Made by a program: the position numbers and the translations under genes
NCBI GenBank assembly: GCA_964605655.1
Contig: CAZSDK010000015.1
Span: 42,162-106,161, forward strand
Length of the DNA: 64,000 nt
DNA from: JAKLIX01 sp964605655
GTDB lineage: Bacteria; Bacteroidota; Bacteroidia; Bacteroidales; CAIXZF01
Reading direction: 5' to 3'
Shown here: positions 58,481 through 64,000 of the stretch, piece by piece
Numbering within the stretch: position 1 is the stretch's first letter
Layout: every line of letters begins with the position of its first letter
The notes under the pieces: model-generated
Database searches by the model: none
What the model saw: the letters and a program-made list of their open reading frames with translations, nothing else
What the model was told of the DNA's origin: nothing

Positions 58481-59527
58481 TTGAATCCAATGGACATAAC
58501 TCCCGGACAACTCCTGCAGATGGCTGAATACAGCTACCAGGACAATGCACAGCCGCCGGAAAACAGTAACCTTGAAGTACTTGGGGTCTTTACAACCTCC
58601 GGTGAAGATCATGACGTGGGTTACTACGGCGTCGCCTACAGGATCAAAGGGCAGGCCGATTCTCCCATCATTATAGCGCACAGAGGCACCGAGCCCACCG
58701 ATGTGGGACTCGAAAACCCCAGGCCGGGGGAATTCATTTATGACGGGAAACATGGTTTCAACTGGAAAGACATGGGCACCGATGCCGGGATCGCCGGCAG
58801 TCAGCTACAATCCGGGGCACATATAGGCCAGCCTCCCCTGCCTGAGCAGTTTGCGCTGGGAGATCAGTTCACCCAGATGATGAAGGAGAAATACCCCGAC
58901 GCCACCTTCATCCAGACCGGACATTCACTGGGAGGCGGCATAGCCCAATATGCTGCCGCCCATCACCACCAGCAATCCGTCGCCTTTGACCCTCCAGCCA
59001 CCTCCCATATTATCAACACCTATGTCCCTGACGCTAACCCGGATGATGCCACTGTTTTCAAAGTCAACGACAGCCTTGTAAGCACCGAACTTATTGTGGA
59101 TCAGTTTGGTAAGGTGAAGATGGTGTATCCCAGGCCTCCCCATGAAACAGGCATGCTCTCCACCCTCACCTTCGCAGATCATGGCACCGGGCGAATAAAA
59201 AGTTGTTTCGATGAACAGGGCAACCTGGTCTCCGACAAACCAGGATATTGGGATGCTTTGGTAAAGGCGGAATGGGAGAAAAATGAAGTGGTCGTCAGGC
59301 AGGGAAAAATCCATGGAGAACTGATCGATGAGATCAGGACCAAAGAGTATTTCAACAACAACTTCGAAGAGTACAAAGCCTCCTACCTGAAATCCCATAA
59401 CATCACTGAAACGCCTTCGACCTCGGGTAGCGCCCTAAACGCCCTGAACACTGCGACCCCTGATCTCAAAAGCACCATCCTGGAGATCAGCAAAAAAGCC
59501 ATGGGTTTATCACAGACCGTCAAATGA
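58481..59527 (+). CDS. Class-3 lipase-like alpha/beta hydrolase
   Basis: A 348-residue protein with no signal peptide. The nucleophile elbow GHSLGGGIAQ (144-153, S146) and the preceding IIAHRGTEP (61-69, oxyanion region, as in the FRGT of lipase_3) identify a class-3 lipase/phospholipase fold. Asp167 in AFDPP is the probable acid; the His is somewhere in the C-terminal third. Residues 270-348 form an added helical tail ending in a Thr/Ser-rich linker and an amphipathic helix. It follows coiled-coil A by 41 bases, so they are likely co-transcribed. Cytoplasmic location, or export without a signal (effector-like), both fit. Confidence 0.8.
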   Translation: MNPMDITPGQLLQMAEYSYQDNAQPPENSNLEVLGVFTTSGEDHDVGYYGVAYRIKGQADSPIIIAHRGTEPTDVGLENPRPGEFIYDGKHGFNWKDMGTDAGIAGSQLQSGAHIGQPPLPEQFALGDQFTQMMKEKYPDATFIQTGHSLGGGIAQYAAAHHHQQSVAFDPPATSHIINTYVPDANPDDATVFKVNDSLVSTELIVDQFGKVKMVYPRPPHETGMLSTLTFADHGTGRIKSCFDEQGNLVSDKPGYWDALVKAEWEKNEVVVRQGKIHGELIDEIRTKEYFNNNFEEYKASYLKSHNITETPSTSGSALNALNTATPDLKSTILEISKKAMGLSQTVK

Positions 59528-59540
59528 GCCGGCCAGCCGG

Positions 59541-60320
59541 TCAAAGCGCGATGACGCACTCAAAACGCATGAGGTGATCCTCGAATCGTTTGAACAAGCC
59601 TGTCATCTCATCAATAAAGGTTCCCAACAGTTCCCTGGCCTTGGGTTCTCGAAGAGCCCAGTCCTGAAACCATGGATCCGCCAGTAACTTATTAAACTGC
59701 TGATCTTTAACATATTTTTCTTTCAGGTCCACACGAAAAGTGCATTCTTCCCAGTACTGTATTGCATCCTTTTTTTTCAGAGAATAAATCCATTCCAGCA
59801 CCATGTTTTTATCCCTGATCTTTTTGATCCCAAAAACCCTGGCCATGGCAAGGGTGAAATCTTCAGGAAGAGGATCGACAGCGTAATAGTCCACCAGTCC
59901 TATGAATTTCAGTCCTTTGGTCTCTTTCAGGTGCAGGAGGCTGGTTCCGAGGTTCTTGCATTCTTCATCATTATTAAAGGAAAGCACACTTTCAAGAAGA
60001 ATGACATTTATAGGTCCAGCCTCATTCAACAAACTGTCCCAACTGCTAAACACAGGTATGTCTGGATATTTGCCGGCAATGTGCCGGACCACCCCTGGAT
60101 TTCTGTCCATGGCCGTCACATTCCTCACCCCCAGCTTTTTCAGCAATCCTATAGTACTTCCGTTCCCGCAGCCGATGTCGAGCAGGCTCGTTTCTTTGTT
60201 GAAACCAGGTATGTGGGACAAAACGTGGAGGGTGGAGATAATACCCCCCGGATGATAACTCAGCTGGTCGTTCACCAGCATAAGTCTTTCATATAGGGCA
60301 GCAAATAATTTTCGGGACAC
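59541..60320 (-). CDS. SAM-dependent methyltransferase (class I)
   Basis: A 259-residue Rossmann-fold methyltransferase. Motif I is LLDIGCGNGSTIGLL (46-60); motif II AMDRNPGVV (69-77) binds the ribose, and VILLESVLSF (103-112) is motif III/IV. The C-terminal 100 residues form a cap that may hold the substrate, including a W-rich AIQYWEECTF region. It begins 5 bases downstream of coiled-coil B on the same strand and converges with the lipase gene. Substrate unknown; small-molecule or protein methylation are both possible. Confidence 0.82.
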   Translation of the reverse strand: MSRKLFAALYERLMLVNDQLSYHPGGIISTLHVLSHIPGFNKETSLLDIGCGNGSTIGLLKKLGVRNVTAMDRNPGVVRHIAGKYPDIPVFSSWDSLLNEAGPINVILLESVLSFNNDEECKNLGTSLLHLKETKGLKFIGLVDYYAVDPLPEDFTLAMARVFGIKKIRDKNMVLEWIYSLKKKDAIQYWEECTFRVDLKEKYVKDQQFNKLLADPWFQDWALREPKARELLGTFIDEMTGLFKRFEDHLMRFECVIAL

Positions 60321-60325
60321 GTGGA

Positions 60326-61621
60326 TCAGAGTCCTCCCAATGCTGACAAGGTCTCAATAATCTTCATCGCCGTCTCCAGTGCACCCTGGATCTCACCCAA
60401 TACGCTGTCGGACTGGCTCTTGTTATCCATGATGCCCGACAAGAGGTCCTTGGCGTTTCCGAACAGGCCATCGATACCACTCAGGAGGTCCCTCGACTGG
60501 TTGAAAATATCGGTGATATTGGAATGAATATCTTCCGCACTGTGTAAGACGCCCTGAATGTTCTCCTTCAGGTTGGAGCTGTCATCAAAAAGGCCTTCAA
60601 TATTGTTTTTCAGGTCGGTGGAATTCTGGAACAGTCCTTCAATATCGTGGACCAGGTTCTCGCCGGAGTTTTTGAGCTGGTCGATCTGAGAATGAAGGTC
60701 AGAGGACTGGTCATGCAGTTCGGAGGTCTGGTCCCTGAGGGTGGAAGACTGATCATGCAGTTCGGTGGTCTGATCTCTGAGGGTAGAGGTCTGGTCGTGC
60801 AGACCCAGGGTCTGATCGTGGAGATCGTTGGTCTGGGTATGGAGATCATTGGTTTGGTCATGCAGCGTCTGCGTCTGCGCATGAAAGTCGGCCGTCTGGT
60901 CATGGAGGGCGACAGTCTGGTTATGCACTTCCGAGGTCTGGTCGTGAAGACCGACCGTTTGCTGGTGGATCTCCGAGGTCTGGTCATGAAGGGTCACCGT
61001 CTGCTGGTGAACGTCTGCGGTCTGGTCATGCAGGGTAACGGTCTGCTGGTGTATGTCGGAGGTTTGGTCATGGAGCGTGGAAGTCTGATCGTGGAGGTCC
61101 GACGTCTGGTCATGCAGGGTCGAGGTCTGGTCGTGAAGATCGGACGTCTGGTCATGGAGACTGGAAGTCTGGTCATGAAGGTCGGAGGTCTGATCGTGGA
61201 GATCAGCGGTCTGGTCATGAAGACCCAGGGTTTGATCGTGAAGGTCAGCCGTCTGGTCATGAAGGCCCAGCGTTTGATCGTGAAGGTCGGCAGACTGGTC
61301 GTGGAGGGCCAGGGTTTGATCATGAAGGTCGGCGGTCTGGTCGTGCAGCGCGAGGGTTTGATCGTGAAGGTCAGCCGTCTGGTCGTGCAGGGTGGCCGTC
61401 TGATCATGCAGGGCCATCGTCTGATCGTGGAGGTCTGCCGTCTGGTCGTGCAGTGCTAGGGTCTGGTCGTGGAGGGTGGAGGACTGGTCGTGAAAGGACT
61501 CCATCTGGTCGTTGAGCGTGGCCAGATGTTCATGCATTTCGTTGGTACGGGCTGCCGCCGCCTCAATTTCCTGAACGAGGGCGAGCGCCTGGGCCTGGGA
61601 TTCTTCGATGTTTGTTGCCAT
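60326..61621 (-). CDS. Coiled-coil protein B with 40 LHDQTxx heptads
   Basis: A 431-residue protein with no signal peptide. Residues 1-35 are an Ala-rich helix; residues 36-315 hold 40 uninterrupted heptads, consensus LHDQTxx (28 or more exact LHDQ), with Leu at a, Gln at d and Thr at e, and His at b. Residues 316-431 are different helical repeats of about 18 residues (D-I-E-G-L-F-x-x-S-x-x-L-K-x-N-I) ending SQSDSVLGEIQ, like coiled-coil A. The pattern resembles the IxxNTxx motif of trimeric autotransporter stalks, where Asn at d coordinates anions, with Gln replacing Asn. No known family. It is followed by a methyltransferase gene 5 bases later. Confidence 0.85.
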   Translation of the reverse strand: MATNIEESQAQALALVQEIEAAAARTNEMHEHLATLNDQMESFHDQSSTLHDQTLALHDQTADLHDQTMALHDQTATLHDQTADLHDQTLALHDQTADLHDQTLALHDQSADLHDQTLGLHDQTADLHDQTLGLHDQTADLHDQTSDLHDQTSSLHDQTSDLHDQTSTLHDQTSDLHDQTSTLHDQTSDIHQQTVTLHDQTADVHQQTVTLHDQTSEIHQQTVGLHDQTSEVHNQTVALHDQTADFHAQTQTLHDQTNDLHTQTNDLHDQTLGLHDQTSTLRDQTTELHDQSSTLRDQTSELHDQSSDLHSQIDQLKNSGENLVHDIEGLFQNSTDLKNNIEGLFDDSSNLKENIQGVLHSAEDIHSNITDIFNQSRDLLSGIDGLFGNAKDLLSGIMDNKSQSDSVLGEIQGALETAMKIIETLSALGGL

Positions 61622-61694
61622 GGGGGGAGGAGATTAATATGAAAATTTATAAATCATTCGGAATGAATCTATAGTAAGTGTATTCGGGAATAAG

Positions 61695-62699
61695 CTATCT
61701 CGCAAACTGCGATGCTGCATTCCATTCTGCTTCATTTTTTGTATTACCCGAGGCAGCGCTCCAATTCCCAAAATCATCAGCCACCAGAACACCACATGAG
61801 TTCTGAAATCTAAAAATTACTCTGCAACCCCATCCGCATTCATTCATAGCTCTCGACTCAGCGGCATATTGCGTGCCGTAATTTGCAGAGATGCCGTAGC
61901 TGCCATCATCATCTTTTAATGCAATGGCCCCAAAAGTAGAATAACCACCTTGAACTTCACTGCAGGCCCAACATACTGTTTTGAAATTTGCAGCAATAAG
62001 CCATTTGGATTGCGGTTGCCCGTCAAAGTTTTCGTTTTGACAATTTGCTGAGTACCAACCTTTACTGACAGCTTCCAACCGGTACGGAAGAGAGGGATGG
62101 CTGTCAGGATCTTCAACACCACTATAAGAATAGTCGGAAATTTTGTAGAAAAGTTCTTTTACCTCCGCAAGAGAAGCCCCCAGTTTACACATGGCTTGCC
62201 CGGTATAAACATCGGCATCATACTCCTGCTGCCAGGTAGTTGCAGCACCACGACCGTACTGATGGCCATAATAGCAATGACCCAGTTCGTGAGCAATAAC
62301 AGTAGCACGTATGAACTGATTATGGGTCTCGGTCGAAAGGTCATTAATCCAATCATCATCGATAAAAATGGCAGCTACTTTAGGATACGTCGGCCAACCC
62401 AGTTCGTCGCTCGCATAAGCGTTATTGGCGCCATTAATCTTATAGATAAAAGGCTGGCCCCGTCCATCAAAAACATCCTCGCTGGAAATTCGAGGCCAAT
62501 TCATTAAACGCATCATCTCAACGATCAGGTTGGATACCGAACCATTGAAATTTGTTTTGGTTCTGATACCGTTAGCCAGGTCCCAATTTCTTACCGGCGT
62601 CCCGTATTTTGTATTAATACCGCATACCAGCGCTTTTCGCTGCGAAAATCCTTGAAAGCCAAGGATCAGGAAAATAAGCAGAAAACAGTTAATTTTCAT
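61695..62699 (-). CDS. Exported zinc-metalloprotease-like protein with DUF4189 domain
   Basis: A 334-residue protein using the ATG at 62699 (an upstream ATG at 62729 would add ten residues before the signal peptide). Signal peptide 1-19 (ending QGFSQ). Zinc-protease motif HELGHCYYGH (HExxH plus a third His), with a downstream D/E-containing QEYDADVY that resembles the E of M48-type peptidases. The C-terminal third (AAFGAIALKDDDGSYGISANYG-type, quoted in part, and CRVIFRFQNSCGVLVAD) is a DUF4189 domain with two Cys, common in secreted proteins. The combination is unusual. No link to the coiled-coil genes beyond proximity, though it is on the same strand as coiled-coil B, 73 bases upstream. Confidence 0.72.
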   Translation of the reverse strand: MKINCFLLIFLILGFQGFSQRKALVCGINTKYGTPVRNWDLANGIRTKTNFNGSVSNLIVEMMRLMNWPRISSEDVFDGRGQPFIYKINGANNAYASDELGWPTYPKVAAIFIDDDWINDLSTETHNQFIRATVIAHELGHCYYGHQYGRGAATTWQQEYDADVYTGQAMCKLGASLAEVKELFYKISDYSYSGVEDPDSHPSLPYRLEAVSKGWYSANCQNENFDGQPQSKWLIAANFKTVCWACSEVQGGYSTFGAIALKDDDGSYGISANYGTQYAAESRAMNECGWGCRVIFRFQNSCGVLVADDFGNWSAASGNTKNEAEWNAASQFAR

Positions 62700-62909
62700 G
62701 ATCACCGAAAATGTGACTATTAATCTCATAAAGTTTACAATTTGAAGATTAGAGGTTTATCCCAGAGGAGATTAAAAATAGAACCAACCCAAATGAACGA
62801 AGTATCTTCATGTTCTCATCGCTGGTACAAAACATTTTAGAACACAGAACACAACTCATTGTCTTTTTAATTTTGACCCCGCTTACGTAGCCAGGTATTA
62901 AACATTAAA

Positions 62910-64000
62910 CTACAAGTCCTTCAGGCACCGCACTGAAAAGCGAGACGCCTTGTTGTGGAGGCAGTACTTTTCGCGGAAGGCATCTGCGTGATTCCAATAC
63001 AAACTGTAGCTGATTGCACACATGGAGCTGTACTCTGAAGAACTCCAAAAGTGGGCGATGTTCGTCAGAAAGACGAATGAATCATTTTCGGCGCAATAGC
63101 CTGCGCCAAGCGCTGTGAACCCACTTTCATTAGTGGCCCCTGTATTGGGTGTTTCCCAATGTTCCCAACGCTTCTCTTTCATTTTGCCTCCGGCAAGATC
63201 GCTTCCTTCTCCGGAACACACAGTTTCTGGGTCCAGGTATTGTAGCAATGCACACCATTCTTCATCCGCGGGAACGTGCCAGCAGGGAGCACAAATACCC
63301 TGTATATCCTCTGTCGTGGTGTAGTTCATCATTTCGTCCCAGCTGTACAACCCTCCTTATATCCGGCAGTTGTTCTTGTCGTTGTCGTAACAGTACTTTT
63401 CAATTTTGTTGTTATTTGATTGAAGAACAGAGTTACTAATCATGGTACCAACATTCAAATTCTCCTTCATCCAACATTGGGTTCCAATCTGAACTGTATG
63501 ATAGGTTTGGCCTTCATAGTCGAAACTGGCAAGACTGGGGCACGGATTGCCGCTGTTGTATTTCCTATCAGCCATCACCTTTCTGAGTGAATCAAGCTTG
63601 TGAACTCTTCTCAGAGAATCTTCCCTCGATAATTTTGGTCTTTTGGCATTGTTTGAATTTCCACCCATCCTATGTTCCTTTACTGACAACAGATCAATCT
63701 TCTCTACCTTTTCAGTATTTAACATTTCCTTTGTGATCTTGAGGTCTTTAAGGTATTGCCAGTTAGAATTTTCATTGCTAACCGCTTTTAACTCATATTC
63801 TCCCACCTTTGCCTGGTAAAACACAAACTGACCAGCTTTCGCTGTTCCAATGCTTTTACCATCAATGAAAAGGGTACAAGGCAAATCTGCTTTGATCTTC
63901 AGTTTGCAAACTGGAGTTGATATTTGCTGTATTTTCTTATCACCTTTGGGCTTTGGAATTGTATCAAATCCAATTATCGAGTAACCCTGAGAATTAATGA
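62910..64000 (-). pseudogene. FISUMP-domain protein interrupted by in-frame stop (5' end beyond window)
   Basis: Reading from the right edge, an open frame covers an N-terminal beta domain, a charged linker (SREDSLRRVHKLDSL), and a FISUMP domain starting FDYEGQTYHTVQIGTQCW. It reaches NCRI and then TAA at 63359-63357; the next codons (GGA GGG TTG TAC) continue in the same frame as GGLYSWDEMM and run to the normal end SVRCLKDL. The paralog at 46979 reads IYGGLYDW here, so a Tyr codon became TAA. No frameshift is needed. It may be a real nonsense mutation, a sequencing error or a readthrough site. The true start lies beyond 64000. Confidence 0.8.

Noticed and set aside
60647..61459. Long plus-strand open frame (270 codons) opposite coiled-coil B
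   Set aside because: It is made purely of the antisense of the LHDQT repeat; the periodic DNA keeps several frames open. The minus-strand protein has clear start, end and operon context.

Overview
The window looks like a scaffold from an uncultured or little-known Bacteroidota (Bacteroidetes), most likely an anaerobic or microaerophilic Bacteroidales-like lineage. The evidence is type IX secretion C-terminal domains (20198-21595, 34920-37160), FISUMP-domain proteins, a BtuB/BtuG-like pair behind a cobalamin riboswitch, BlaI/M56 and LytS/LytTR regulators, HydF, and many upstream TAnnTTTG boxes (the Bacteroidota -7 promoter element, with TTG about 17-21 bp upstream as -33). Starts lack strong Shine-Dalgarno sequences. 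A 100-base N gap at 21723-21822 shows this is a draft assembly, and genes run off both ends.

Left part (1-11 kb): a TPR lipoprotein-like fragment, a tRNA-Arg, an outer-membrane barrel with a cation efflux protein, the clpS-nfeD-floA operon ending in a heptamer minisatellite, a Nudix hydrolase and an OsmC protein, the vitamin B12 uptake operon, and a serine hydrolase. 11-19 kb is a minus-strand metabolic run: lipoate ligase, a DUF1338 (2-oxoadipate dioxygenase family) protein, a YdiJ-like D-2-hydroxyglutarate dehydrogenase, a fused LeuC-LeuD dehydratase, a MORN protein and a thioesterase. 19-22.5 kb holds a DUF711 protein, a secreted NHL-repeat protein and a tandem array of GxxExxY gene fragments that contains the gap.

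22-31 kb: S41 protease and cupin, BlaI/M56 pair with two clear operators, S8 protease, a LytS/LytTR two-component pair, a rhomboid protease and a secreted dockerin-like protein. 31-35 kb is a polyamine operon (arginine decarboxylase, agmatinase, deoxyhypusine-synthase-like). 35-47 kb: secreted beta-helix protein, 5'-nucleotidase, a membrane/SDR/multiheme cytochrome operon, and a trehalose module (TreS plus a beta-phosphoglucomutase-GH65 fusion whose C-terminus is cut by an octamer minisatellite).

47-64 kb: FISUMP protein, SDR, HydF, M16 protease, FTCD, then an odd locus at 55.8-62.7 kb. It has two highly regular coiled-coil proteins (14-residue and 7-residue repeats), a class-3 lipase-like protein and a methyltransferase, arranged as two convergent pairs. 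This is the best candidate for an undescribed system. A FISUMP gene broken by an in-frame stop runs off the right edge.
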